Below are positions 34,032 through 45,970 of a DNA stretch of 64,000 nt, one piece after another. A program made the translations under genes and the position numbers. Source of the DNA: Harmothoe impar (lineage: Eukaryota; Annelida; Polychaeta; Phyllodocida; Polynoidae); assembly GCA_947462335.1 (NCBI GenBank), contig OX381704.1, forward strand, positions 43,714,942-43,778,941. Reading direction: 5' to 3'. Numbering within the stretch: position 1 is the first letter of the stretch; each line of letters starts with the position of its first letter. Under the pieces are notes generated by a model that was not told the DNA's origin, searched no databases, and saw only the letters and a list, made by a program, of their open reading frames with translations.

Positions 34032-34615
34032 ACTTGTAATATCAGTATCGTCAAGATAAAACGGTATACTATTATATTTATAGAGGTAGTACACTCTGAT
34101 ACCAGTATTCCACATCTGAGAGGAAGCTCAAATTGCTTTAACAGAGCTAGACAGTTGTGTAAGCCATTGAGCAAAAGACCCGTAATTCTGGGTGTTAATG
34201 TTCATAATGACGATTTATCCTACATTATAACATTGTTTGTAAAGTCCTTCCTTCCATAAAACAGAGCTACTTTCCTCATCATTATATAAGAAAAAGCACG
34301 CGACTGAATCAAAAGCTGGTGACGTTTCATAAAGACTAATTATGTTTTTAACCATGACAATCCCCTGATTATGTTGTCTTAGATGTCTTCCTCAGGGGGT
34401 AAAAAGGCAATGTCATTTCAGCATCTCCAATATGAGACATGTGTCAGCAAAAGGACTGATAGTAACATTCACTAAGCAATGCCTGAGAGGCATCAAGAAT
34501 CTTGGAATTCATGCAGGATCTTAGGATGTTTAGTATCAGCTGTCACCATACTTACACAGCCTGTTTTGCCATAATTCTTCCATATTTCTAGACAAACACA
34601 TATATAAAGTTATCT

Positions 34616-34767
34616 CCCAGTAAACAAATAACGTTATACACCATTTTATAACGTTATATAACGTTATAATATGTCAACGTTTTTCTAAGGCTCTTTAATA
34701 TGAAATAACGTTATGTAAAATTTAAAACGTTATTTTGATGTAAAATAACGTTTTTTTGTTAGCTGGG
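34616..34767. mobile_element. MITE with CCCAG...CTGGG ends (copy 2 of 2)
   Basis: 152 bp, same family and orientation as 11898-12046. TCT flanks both sides (34613-34615 and 34768-34770), a likely 3-bp target duplication. It sits inside L3HYPDH remnant A. Confidence 0.8.
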
Positions 34768-35269
34768 TCTGCCCTCTCCCATCTAACTCCTTGAATACCA
34801 AGTTGGCTACTGGTCACTCCTGTCCCTACAACTGTAGGTCTACCATCGTTGTTTTGGGTGAGTGAAGCACCACATGTCAGTTCATGGTAGTTCACGTACT
34901 TGCCTCCGCCCCAAATCTGATTGGGAATTGATTGAGGCTGATAAGATGACTAAAGGACATTTAGGACATTGTCAGTTACAGTAAAGGGTTTACAGACAAC
35001 TAAACACACTAATTATATATACATGCAAGGCATACAGTAGCCCCCGGCCCTAAAGGCTTCTTTCCTGGTTGCTAAGTACACAGACATTGGCAGTAGCTTC
35101 ATCCGAAAATGCATACAATCTGTGTGTACATGTATTCTCATTGAATATGGTTTGGTAGAGGAAGGCATGGTCGCGGGCTATCAGAGTGATTCAAGGTGAT
35201 GGTGACATGTACTGTCCCTGTCCTGATCTGTCAATACACGTCTTTATTATTAAATGGGTTTCGGTAAAT

Positions 35270-35420
35270 ACGGGATCCCATAGGTTTAAAGCAGCAGTCC
35301 TGTATCAGTCCACTTCCTCAAAAAGAGGCTCGTATCAAGGTCCTTGTATCGGATGACTTCCTGCCTTAGCACTGGCGCATGAATATGTTGTATACATAGC
35401 CATTGTTGATGTTATGATTA
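35270..35420 (-). repeat. Dispersed repeat, inverted copy of 12145-12290
   Basis: Read on the minus strand, CAGTGCTAAGGCAGGAAG, CCGATACAAGG, TGATACGAGCC, GGAAGTGGACTGATACAGG and GGATCCCGTATTT follow the order at 12145-12290. Confidence 0.65.
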
Positions 35421-35556
35421 ACCTGGGACCTTAACCCTGACCCAACCCCCCCCCCCCCATCCACACCGTCATGTTGTCCAGCACCGGGCTACCCCTACTG
35501 CTAGCTCAGTGTGCGAGGAGAGGGGAGGGACGTTCCAACCCTGGGGGGGGGGAGGT

Positions 35557-35650
35557 TAAACCCGCAGTTCTTACTGCACGTCCAGTAAGAGTCAGAGTGC
35601 AGTCAGGACAGGTACTCAGCTCTATATATAGGGGCGCTGGGCCTTTAAGA
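35557..35650 (+). repeat. Short dispersed repeat (with 41474-41567)
   Basis: About 94 bp at roughly 90% identity by eye, from GTTAAACCCGCAG through the palindrome CTATATATAG to GCTGGGCCTTTAA. It contains TTACTGCACGTCCAGTAA, itself palindromic. Confidence 0.75.
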
Positions 35651-35748
35651 TATGAGTGCAGGTGTGAGTGCCAATCTACTTCTGTTACGTAAAGGCTTGT
35701 GGCGGGGTAGGAGAGAGTAGGTCTACTGTGTGGCAGTTAACCATGGCT

Positions 35749-36166
35749 CCCGGGGGGGCCACTCCCTATCTTTTCTATAGTCACTATGTGCGAACATCAC
35801 CCTAAATTTGGTACCCTTATCAAGGGCCCACATATTTAAAAAGCATACCCTTTTCAAGGTAAACTTACCAGAAAAACGGACCCTAATCACGAATGACCCT
35901 GAAAAATATACCCTAATCATGGGGTGACCCTGAGAAAATATCTGAATCAAGGGTGTCCAAGAAATTTTGTAAGAAAATAAAGTAAAAAGAAACTTTTAAA
36001 AAGCCATGAAGGTCTGAAAATGTACCCCTTTCTCCCAAAATTTGCTCAAAAAGCACCCCTTATCAAGGACCCTCGCGGGCCCGTGCCTAGGACCCAAAAA
36101 CGGACCCTTTCCCTTGGAATCATGTTCACACATAGTCAGTAATGCTGAGGGAGTGGCCCCCCCGGG
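35749..36166. mobile_element. hAT-like MITE, 418 bp, 8-bp target duplication
   Basis: Termini CCCGGGGGGGCCACTCCCT and AGGGAGTGGCCCCCCCGGG are perfect inverted repeats. CCATGGCT is present on both sides (35741-35748 and 36167-36174), an exact 8-bp target-site duplication, typical of hAT elements (P elements also make 8 bp). The interior is non-coding and has repeated ACCCTTATCAAGGG-like and GACCCTAATCA-like motifs. The frames 35723-35950 and 35996-36280 are chance. Confidence 0.85.
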
Positions 36167-36454
36167 CCATGGCTGCCTCATGGTTGGGGGGGGGGGGCTT
36201 TTGGCTATCAAAGTAGAGCCCAGTTGTGTGACTAAATCCTCAAAATACTTCGACTGACCAACTGCACCTAAGTACCCCACCCCTGCTGTGTCATGGCCAG
36301 GACAGTCTCGTCAGTTGAATAAATCCTCAAAACACAGGGTGATATTTCGGTTATTCTGAGCAGATTATCATTTGATTGTCTTCCCTTTTAAATAGCTAAC
36401 ACATTTGAATCGAACAGTAAGCCCAAATTGAAGATATAAAGGGAATATAAATGC

Positions 36455-36735
36455 TTGGATGATGGGACTCTTTTTTCTCCCGGCGTAGTCAGAACACTGG
36501 GAGTGCTATGGCCATCATCTTCTTCAATCCAGTGGGTAACCACACATAAAATGTCTAATTTCTCAGCCAAAAATCATTTAATAATAAGTACAGTATTGAT
36601 AGGAGTTAGTTTGGGTCTGAGATATCATGGATTGATTTTTTAAAGTACCAGTCATCGGCCTATGAGGCCTCAGACTGATACTTTAAAAAATCGCACCATG
36701 ATATCTCAGACCCGAACTAGCTCCCATTAATACTG
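36455..36735 (-). repeat. Third member of the 11091 palindrome family
   Basis: GGAGTTAGTTTGGGTCTGAG (from 36602) pairs with CTCAGACCCGAACTAGCTCC (to 36725), with AAAAAATCG and AAAGTA blocks also inverted inside. The flank TTCAATCCAGTGGGTAACC, CACATAAAATGTCTAATTTC and GGGACTC matches the flanks of 11091-11290 and 12300-12480. Confidence 0.6.
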
Positions 36736-37689
36736 TCTACATCTTTCCCTAAAAACTCAATATATTGAGCCTATCAACATCGTAAAACAAAAGAACATTG
36801 GAGGTAAAGCCAAAGAGCAATCATACAAGCACAATAATACAACTATTTCTAGAACACACTATAACACCATCCCTCTCAAGCTGCATCGAGATCATTTTGA
36901 AATGAAACCAACTACAATATGCAGACAAATGAAACAATGATAAGCTGCGTCAGATTATGATTTTTCTTTCGACCAGAACAATCTATTTTCCTGAGCTGAT
37001 AATTCCTCTAATGGCAAGCTATCGTTGATACTTTATTGTACTGTGCCACATGAGGGGAGCTATTTGTGGCTATACCTTCTTTCACTAAGGTTGAATTACA
37101 TTCTCTACGTAGGGGGCTAGGCATCTGGACAAATAATAGTATTGTCTGCATACAATGTCATGTAATTTCCATTATCGTGTCCCTGTTATATTCCTCCATT
37201 GCAGAACATCCCTTTGTAACCCATGGCCCCCTTTCATAGTACATGTATAGTCATTAATACCTAGCACTTATGAAAATGAGTACCTATTTCTATTATGAAT
37301 ATATTCTTTTCATCTAAATCTCACAGGGAGTTAATTAAAGTAACCTCCTGGAAATGAGACCCTTGCTTGTCTAAAGAGCCAGTGTATACATTAAAGGCTA
37401 TATACATGTAACATAATACTTCTCAGCTACATAGTGTGCAGTCTATCATGAGGACATCCGTCTACATAAAAATGCCCTTATCCGCTCAGACAGGTCTTGT
37501 GTTCTAATTCCCCTCCAGCAGAGATGCCCTTGTCATAGATATATTAGGATGTGTCCCCTGGAGGAGGCTCCTGGGCGGTGTGTAGCGTCACCCAGGGCGC
37601 TGTGAGATGTAGCAGTGTCAGGCCTGCTTTGACACAGTCTCGGGCCCCGACCGTATGTATACAGTCTGGGAGAGTCCTTATATATTGAG

Positions 37690-37745
37690 TTGTACTGGAT
37701 ATCACCAATCTGGACATCATGGGTTCGAGTCCCACCTTGGCACAA
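37690..37745 (+). repeat. tRNA-like 3' half (B box), probable SINE fragment
   Basis: GGTTCGAGTCCCACCTTGG holds a perfect RNA polymerase III B box. No matching A box or cloverleaf is seen upstream, so a tRNA-derived SINE end is more likely than a tRNA gene. It faces a similar sequence at 37905-38000. Confidence 0.45.
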
Positions 37746-37904
37746 TTGGTAGGACTTTTGATATATATGTATAATGCACCTCTATTACACTATTGTCCCT
37801 ATCCAACTATGTAATATGTAATATTACTATGTCAGTATAGGGGTATCCATGCTTCAAATAGGCCAAATAAAGAATGTAAAAAAACGAACCTATGTTTTGC
37901 CAAA

Positions 37905-38000
37905 GGTGGGATTCGAACCCATGAGGCCAAACACAACACATCTATGTCATTCATGATCATGTGACCATGGCTAACCAATCAGTGGTTGAGCTATCTCATT
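37905..38000 (-). repeat. tRNA-like sequence with A and B boxes, probable SINE head
   Basis: Read on the minus strand it starts GAGATAGCTCAACCACTG (A-box-like TAGCTCAAC...TTGG) and ends GGTTCGAATCCCACC (B box) about 60-70 nt later. The middle is too long for a standard cloverleaf. It could be a decayed tRNA gene with an enlarged arm, but a tRNA-derived SINE is the better guess. Confidence 0.4.
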
Positions 38001-40590
38001 AAGAAATGATCCAGGATCCTGGATCATTTTCTAAGTAGGTCACAGTTATTAGATACAAACTTGTCCAGGCCCATTACAGCCTGACGGCTGTAATGGGCCT
38101 GGAGGGCTCGAGGCTGGCTTTGACAGGGATACACTGGGGTGAGCAGGTGAGTGTGTGGGTGTGAGCAGGAGGGAGCAGGTGGGTGTAGAGACTGGGTAAT
38201 GTGAGTACAACGACCACGACACAGGGCTCGTGACGTCAGTGGGAGCAACAAATGTCTCTGGCTTCCGGCAACACGGTCCAGAGTATATCGAGCCCCTCAC
38301 CTCTGCCTGCCACGTTTCCGCCTTTATCCCAATTACCCTGCTGTGCAGTTCTATGAACGGACCTGCTATTGTACATACCTATGTAAGGGGTAATGTTCTG
38401 AAGTGTCAGTGAATATGGAAATCAGGGGGAAATGAAGATATACAACTGTTTGAAGCTACCAGTGTGGGCCACCATTGCTGATAATGTGAGAAATAGACCG
38501 AGAATAAGCTTTCTTCCACATTTGGGTATAAGAGGAAGCTTGTAAAGGTTTACCTGCTAATGCAACCGACCCTAAAGTGTGAGAGGCTATATTTGGAATG
38601 TGAAAGCAACGTGACAGTTAGGCCTTAAAAAGTTGCTGCCATCATGTGGACACAATGTCATTTTCATTTCAAGTAGAAACATGATAGAAATTGAGCAAAC
38701 ACACACGTTCTGTATCATAATTTTTATCATGAATAATTATGCTAATTTGAGTTAGGTTTCAAGCAATCACGCATATAGCTCATTGGATTCGAGGATTGCG
38801 CATTAGGATTAAGGATGGTGTAATAAGGATCCTTTCATATCCAAGACGCTATTTCTCTAAGGATATTATGAAAATATAATTATTGTCTTCAACACTTACA
38901 TACAGAGTTCATTTGCTTGGGAAAGGTGTTTTTAATACACATTCATCTCCAATTTAGATGGACCGTCTTTACTGCATAGTCACTTTATTTTAGGACCAAT
39001 CTTGCTCTGTAAAGGAGCCAGAGTAGGCATTTCCAGGTAGGAATACTTAAGCAGACTTTAATTTACTAGAATATGGAGAGGGATTTCGCTTTGGGTAAAT
39101 TTCCCTCAAGGTAAAGGGGTGCTTAGACTTGCTCTTGCCAGTTAACCTGACTGCCCATTTAAAAACACACCAAAAAAAAGTAGCAGGGCTATTTTTAGAA
39201 CTTGATCAGCATGCACTTTCTCCCCTGGTGTGTGTCCACGCTAGAAAACATTTGAGTAAGTTTCCACAAAAGAGGCTCACGCCCTTGACTCTTGGACTTT
39301 AAGAGAGGCTTCCTGCCAACTGAACTAACCAGGCAAGTGCCAGCAAGGCATTTTGATGAGAAAGTCAATGGTCTATAAATATATTTTACAGTGTTCAACT
39401 TAGATAATAGATTGCTTATTCATTTTCTAATTTATCATAGAAATACAATGGTAACCCACTGTGTTATCTTTATATGTGACAGAATGGATGTTTATTTCAT
39501 GTGGAGAAACAACTTCACCATTGTTTTGTATCGGAAGGGCCATTCTCCACACCCCCGTGGAGAAGCTGGATCTCATTCTCCACGGCTCCATTCTCCACGT
39601 ACGGTATAGCTGTGAAACCAGCTCAACTCAACTCCTAACATAAAAATGGTGGATTTTAACGTGTCAACGACATTGGTGGTAATATTACCGGGAATCTATG
39701 AATTAATGATAAGAAAGGTTTTTTTAGGAAAGATGATTATAATAGAAATCGTTATTGCAATGCCCAAGTATAGATTTATATGCATGTTGTAGGTGTTGCA
39801 TGTAGTAACAGGGTTGTCATCTAGTGTTGATTAATGCTGTATAAAATGGGTCTTAAAGATACAGGAGGATCTGTCCTCTTCACATTTAAAACCAAGGTAT
39901 GGATCATACACATACAAGACATTCCCAGCAGGTAAATGGTGGGAGATGACCTAAGAGCCTACCTCATGGTAAGCAAATACACAGGCGTTGGCAGTAGGCA
40001 TAGCAGAGAATCCATCCTGCCCATCAGTAAATGCTGTACCATGGAGAATGGCACTCAGGGTTTCTCAATGTGCTGTCAGCACACACTACCTCTGTCAGCG
40101 GATATTTCATAAACACATTTTTAGCAACATACATCATGCAATACACCTTAAACACTACCATGTCAAAATAAAAGCTTCATCCAAATTATATCAGTTTCTG
40201 TTTTCAATGGTAAGAATTCACTTGATGCTATTATACTGAGTAAGCGACAAATCCATTTAGGGAGCGGATTGTAAAAGTCCTCGTTTATCATTGGTGGCCT
40301 TATGGCTAACTAAAGGAGATTTATTGCCAATGGCACATTAAGGAGACCTGTGGCAGCATGGTATGGGTAGAGAGGTGATTAATGGATTGTAATTCACTCT
40401 TAAAGGGACATAAACCTAGCTGAGGAAGAGCTATTTGAAAGTCTATATCACCCTGCCACACCATCATGTACATTAGTGGGTGTCTGAAATGTCACTGCAT
40501 GTGATGGTACTGATGTGTGTTGGGTTCATGTCTAGATAGGGTGTCATGCTTTACTGACATGCCACGGCTACATTATTTAACCCCATACAT

Positions 40591-41473
40591 TCCCAGTGGA
40601 ATAAATTGGCGTATCATTTAATGTGCTAGGGTTTTATGATATAAATATTGAATGTGTAGCACAGGATGGCATACCTGCCGTATCTCCCCGTTTAAAATCC
40701 AGGCCTGAGTATACTAGCCTGTTTGCTTTATCGTGCTAACCTAATCTGGAAACATGACATGGTATCAAAGTAAAATCTCATAGTATGATTATTATAATTC
40801 TATCTAATGCATAAGCCTAGTCGGTTCCCTTTCGAATTTGATTTAAGCCTGGGATTATGAAGAGAGAAATACGACGTCACCGGAGTGACCCCAACTTTGT
40901 ATACACAGCTTGCCTTTGCTATCTGATCATTTGAAAAAAAATAGATCTGTCTCCAATTCCTCTCTGGCACACTGGCTGAGGCAATAGTACGCGAGCCCCA
41001 ACATTTCACCTTCGAGTATCTCCAACTCATAGTCATTGGTATCTTGAAACGATAGGTACACTATAATCGGTTATCAAAAAATGATTTTAATAGACTGAAT
41101 ATTATTCAGACAAATACATCCGTCAGTGCTTGACAAATTTATTCACACAAAAAAACATACAAGATACATGATCATGTGAATTTACAATAATTTCAATTGA
41201 AAAATGGCAATATTGCATACTGCAGAATGCTACAGGTATATAAATGTCAGGAGTGGGCGTTTACCTCCTGTATCAGATGACGGTTACTTTATCTGATAGG
41301 GACAGGCTCATCACGACGTGGGCGTCCTATCACATACACTGCTCATGGGTAGATACACAGGATAATATGTCCAGTAAAATAGTTACCTGTCCTGTGTAGC
41401 CACACCCTGGTTACCTAGATTACAAAATATATATGTTCCTGAGGAATGTCAACTGGCTTCCCGATAGACTCTG
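40591..41473. other. Intergenic, with repeat at 41255-41420
   Basis: 41255-41420 is the second copy of the 21420-21600 repeat. A frame at 40800-41036 (-) has no domain. Nothing else seen. Confidence 0.35.
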
Positions 41474-41567
41474 TTAAACCCGCAGATCTTACTGCACGTC
41501 CAGTAACAGTCAGAGTGCATTCGGGACAGGTACTCAGCCCTATATATAGGGCCGCTGGGCCTTTAAT
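41474..41567 (+). repeat. Short dispersed repeat (with 35557-35650)
   Basis: See 35557-35650; same orientation. Confidence 0.75.
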
Positions 41568-41639
41568 GGACCCAGTGAACACACCATCCGACTGCACCAG
41601 CGACTAGTCGTTGCTTGAGTGACTAGTTGCGTTGCAACG

Positions 41640-44600
41640 TTTACTAGTCACTCATGCAGCTATCAACCTTTTTGGGCTAGATTGGCAAAATTCTGAGTAG
41701 TGCGTATTAAGTTATTACTATCTGGTGCATTGCAGTGCTGCAAATGCAACTGCTACAAGTTGCAGCAGAGCAGCGTTTATAAGTAGCTGCAACTTCAGGG
41801 CTGCAGAAGCACTGGCTATTAAACGCAGCTAATGGAGAGCTTACTAGGTGGTACATATATTAAGAGCTTACTAGCTGTTCTTGTGACACAGTTTAATAAG
41901 GGCTGAATTTGCAGTGCTTAGTAGCAGGTGCATAGCAGCTCTTATTAATAGCTGCAAATGCAGGGCTGCACATGCACTGATCATTAAGGGATGCTAATGC
42001 AGGCCTTACTAGTATCTGCATTTTAAGTGATTACTAGATGTTCCATGACACAGCTTTATAAGGGCTGCATTTGCAGTGTCTAGTAAATGGTGTATAGCAG
42101 CCCCTATTAGTAGTTGCAAATTCAGGGTTGCAGATGCACTGACTATTAAGGGATGCTAATGCAAGGCTAACTAGTATCTGCATTTAAGGGACTACTAGTT
42201 GTTGCCTGACACAGCTAAAAAAAAAGGCTGAATTTGCAGTACATAGTAGCCGATGTAAAGCACCTATTATTAGTAGCTGCAGATGTAGGGCTGCTGAAGC
42301 ACTGAATATTAAGGGCTGCAAATGCAGGGCTTACTAGTTGCTGCATAAGAAAGGCTTATTAACTGTTGCCTAACTATAGCTCTTGCAGTGGCTAGTAAAT
42401 GGTGCACAGCAGCTCTTATTAGTCGCTGCGAATGCAGGGCTGCTGAAAACCATGTGCTTTCAATATCCCCTATTATCACTCATTATTTTCTCCTGAATGC
42501 ACAGAAACCACACAATATTTTTCAATGAGACATGGTCATATCATGCTTTACCCCTCCAGTATTCTATATTTCATATGACCAACAGCTATTGCTGTCTAGA
42601 TATTTCACAAAATACACATAATCTCAAGTTAGTGTTAATCCCCATAGACAACTGAAAATGAGGATTATAACTTGAATGGGTGTCTAAATATTGAAATCTA
42701 TCAGTCCATGTGGAGCCTAATAACATATGTGTTAAATCATGAGCAGGATGTTCGTCAGGATTTGGGTTAATTGGTGCTTTTCCTTAAATATCCACCCAGG
42801 GCTGCAAACACTATGTTATGCATAGCAATTTCCACAGACCTAGATATACCTGATTGATGCAATAGAATCAATGCATGTGAAACCATTTTCAAATTCTTCA
42901 AGTACCTAATGAACATAATGTGTTTTTGTAATCAATAAAACTCACATAGTCAATGAGAAGGGATGAGTTTAATAGCTTTTGAATTCACCAGACCACTGTT
43001 GCTGAACATAGGCTAATAACTGTTGCTTTTGCAGTGGCTAGTAAATGGTGCACAACAGCTCTTATTAGTAGCTGCAAATGCAGGGCTGCTGAAAACCATG
43101 TGCTTTCAATATCCCCTATTATCACTCATTGTTTTCTCCTGAATGCACAGAAACCACACAATATTTTTCAATGAGACATGGTCATATCATGCTTTACCCC
43201 TCCAGTATTCTATATTTCATATGACCAACAGCTATTGCTGTCTAGATATTTCACAAAATACACATAATCTCAAGTTAGTGTTAATCCCCATAGACAACTG
43301 AAAATGAGGATTATAACTTGAATGGGTGTCTAAATATTGAAATCTATCAGTCCATGTGGAGCCTAATAACATATGTGTTAAATCATGAGCAGGATGTTCG
43401 TCAGGATTTGGGCTAATTGGTGCTTTTCCTTAAATATCCACCCAGGGCTGCAAACACTATGTTATGCATAGCAATTTCCACAGACCTAGATATACCTGAT
43501 TGATGCAATAGAATCAATGCATGTGAAACCATTTTCAAATTCTTCAAGTACCTAATGAACATAATGTGTTTTTGTAATCAATAAAACTCACATAGTCAAT
43601 GAGAAGGGATGAGTTTAATAGCTTTTGAATTCACCAGACCACTGTTGCTGAACATAGGCTAATAACTGTTGCTTTTGCAGTGGCTAGTAAATGGTGCACA
43701 ACAGCTCTTATTAGTAGCTGCAAATGCAGGGCTGCTGAAAACCATGTGCTTTCAATATCCCCTATTATCACTCATTGTTTTCTCCTGAATGCACAGAAAC
43801 CACACAATATTTTTCAATGAGACATGGTCATATCATGCTTTACCCCTCCAGTATTCTATATTTCATATGACCAACAGCTATTGCTGTCTAGATATTTCAC
43901 AAAATACACATAATCTCAAGTTAGTGTTAATCCCCATAGACAACTGAAAATGAGGATTATAACTTGAATGGGTGTCTAAATATTAAAATCTATCAGTCCA
44001 TGTGGAGCCAAATAACATATGTGTTAAATCATGAGCAGGATATTCCTCAGGATTTGGGCTAATTGGTGATTTTCCTTAAACATCCACCCAGGGCTGCAAA
44101 CACTATGTTATGCATAGCAATTTCCACAGACCTAGATATCCCTGATTAATGTAATAGAATCAATGCATGTGACATCATTTTCAATTTCTTCAAATACTTG
44201 ATGAACAAATTGAGTTTTTTAATCAATAAAAATCACATAGTCAACAAGATTGGATGAGTTAAATAGCTTTTGAATTCACCAGACCACTGTTGCTTAACAT
44301 AGGCTAATAACTGTTGCTTTTGCAGTGGCTAATATGCTCTTATTAGTAGCTGCAAAATTCAGAGCTGCAGAAGCACTGACTATTAAGGGCAGCTATTGCA
44401 GGGCTTACTAGCTGCTGCATAATAAAGGCTTATTAGGTGTTGCTGAGGCATGAATTAGTTGCCAGTAGGTGGCAGCAGTATTCCTTTTTTGAACTTTTAT
44501 ACTCTTTGAACTTTTTGATATCATTATATTAATGACATATACTAGTCATATGTGTACCAAAATGTGCTAAATGTTTAAACATAGAACTTACATCAATTGT

Positions 44601-45350
44601 TAAAAATTTAGATAAGCTTAGGCATGATTTATAACATAGATTACAGCCAAATTTGATTGAGACACCATTTCCGTGTGTAATAGTATATTACTTAAAGGTC
44701 ATATACTACAGCATTAAATCACACCTTTGCCCAGGTTGACTACTAGTGTTGCCAAGTAGTCAACTACTAAGTGATGTATTTGAAGCTCATGATAGTAGCT
44801 TATCTGCAGTGACCAATAGCCACTGCATATGCAGCTTCTACCAAAGGTTTATTTTGCAGGGCTGCAGAAACCTAACTAGTAAGAGCTGCAGGGTGTTGCA
44901 TTAGGCACCAAATTAGTCAGCTAGCAGGTGCTGCATTTGTAGTAACTAATAACCACTGCATACGCAGCTACTACTAAGAGATTTTTTTGTAGGGCTGCAA
45001 AAACCCAGCTAGTAAGTGCTGCAAGGTGTTGCATTAGCCACCAAATTAGCCAGCTAGTAGGTGCTGCATTCGCAGTTCTTAATAGTAGCTGCACTTGCAG
45101 TGACTAATAACCACTGAATAAGCAGCTACTACTAAGGGCTTATTTTGCAAGGCTGCAAAACCCCAACTAGTAAGTGCTGCAAGGTGTTGCATTAGCCACC
45201 AAATTAGCCAGTTAGAAGGTGCTGCATAAGCAGCTACTACTAAGGGCTTATTTTGCAGGGCTGCAAAACCCCAACTAGTAAATGCTGCAAGGTGTTGCAT
45301 TAGCCACCAAATTAGCCAGCTAGTAAACGGTGCACCCGTTGCAGGAAGAT
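41640..45350. repeat. Degenerate satellite-like block built on TAGTAGCTGCAAATGCAG
   Basis: Variants of GCTGCAAATGCAGGGCTGC, ACTATTAAGGGCTGC and GCTTACTAGYTGCTGCAT recur throughout. In the left part GACACAGCTTTATAAGGGCTG returns near 41886, 42050 and 42206, a period of about 160 bp. In the right part GTGTTGCATTAGCCACCAAA returns at uneven spacing of about 95-160 bp. The repeats are diverged, so the array is old. It lies directly 3' of the live L3HYPDH gene. No coding capacity; the frame at 45079-45300 is translated repeat. Confidence 0.85.
42441..44340 (+). repeat. Tandem array of a 646-bp unit, three copies
   Basis: TGCTGAAAACCATGTGC begins units at 42441, 43087 and 43733, exactly 646 bp apart. 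Units 1 and 2 are nearly identical; unit 3 is nearly identical to them up to about 43980, then visibly diverged. The unit ends in satellite motif (CTCTTATTAGTAGCTGCAAA), so it looks like a foreign segment captured in the satellite and then amplified. Confidence 0.92.
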
Positions 45351-45970
45351 GGCTACTAAACGTTTAGTAGGTGGTGCTGTGCCCACTGGGGATGCCTCTA
45401 TACCCCACCATGCAGGTCACGTATCCTCTCGAGGGGCGAAGGGGGAGATTGAGTGGTAGGTGTACAAAGGGAGTTCGACTGTTAGACACCTACACCTACC
45501 AATAACACCAAGGAACCTGAGAGATCAGATACCACAGATGCAGCACCAGCAATGGGTCGTGTTCCGTTTTGATCATGTATGCCCTGGCATCCAATTAAAA
45601 TGTATTCAGAAGTAAACCAGTTCTAACGTTTCTGTAGTAAACTGTATACCACAGTAAGCCAAAGACAGGTTAGGTGCTGACTTGGCCCTATATATGAATA
45701 TATATTCTTTCCGTTATGTTGAATGTATGAAACGTCGAGAAAACCATCTATAACCAGTGTTAGCAAAGATGGGCAGCAAACGTGAGAAAAATGACCTTAG
45801 TGCAAGGTACAATAAGATCTCTTTTCCCAGTACATGTCACATATACAGAACTGATATAGATATGATTCTCAATCACTTTATGGTAAAACATTATTGCTTA
45901 ACATCCTACTGGGAAGTACTATCCCACTATCCTAATACACTACGAATTGCAGTAATGCTGTAACATCAGT
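45351..45970. other. 3' flank of L3HYPDH
   Basis: No gene seen. The end of the mRNA could not be placed; no AATAAA on the minus strand was found within 350 bp of the stop. Confidence 0.35.

Larger units (their letters stand above)
30945..35180 (-). pseudogene. L3HYPDH remnant A (decayed copies of exons 7, 6 and 5)
   Basis: Collinear with the live gene at 45971-54712 but decayed. Exon-7-like sequence lies at 31082-30945. It keeps the acceptor TTTTTCAG-GTTCAC but runs FTICHT into TAG. A short exon-6-like patch is at about 34895-34950. Exon-5-like sequence is at about 35055-35180 and still encodes AFSDEATANVCVLSNQ, compared with [17 protein letters not shown] in the live gene. Intron sequence also matches: 32168 with 46505, 32870-33160 with 47560-47880 and 34360-34560 with 48700-48930. 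Exons 1-4 are not found. At least two MITEs (33188-34031 and 34616-34767) have inserted. This is a partial duplicate that cannot make the enzyme. Confidence 0.85.
36960..40590 (-). pseudogene. L3HYPDH remnant B (decayed exon 5 and flanking introns)
   Basis: The clearest piece is exon 5 at 40091-39963. Both splice sites survive (ACAG-AGGTAG and CATGAG-GTAGGC), and its 3' part encodes GQDGFSAMPTANACVFAYHE, close to the live gene, but the middle has a frameshift and TGA. Intron blocks are in the same order as the live gene: 36975 with 46505, 38125-38345 with 47020-47220, 38980-39240 with 47560-47800, and 40270-40560 with 50120-50400. Exons 6 and 7 could not be found. A second partial tandem duplicate in the same orientation, also dead. 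Confidence 0.85.

Noticed and set aside
37533..37745. 70-aa minus-strand frame beginning MCQGGTRTHD
   Set aside because: The Gly-Gly-Thr-Arg-Thr-His peptide is the reverse translation of a tRNA-like B box, a known artefact of SINE sequence.
45079..45300. 73-aa frame with an internal peptide repeat on the - strand
   Set aside because: Translation of the satellite monomer; no start context or homology.
41640..45350. CRISPR-like array
   Set aside because: The repeats are diverged, of variable spacing, lack unique spacers, and the sequence is clearly eukaryotic.
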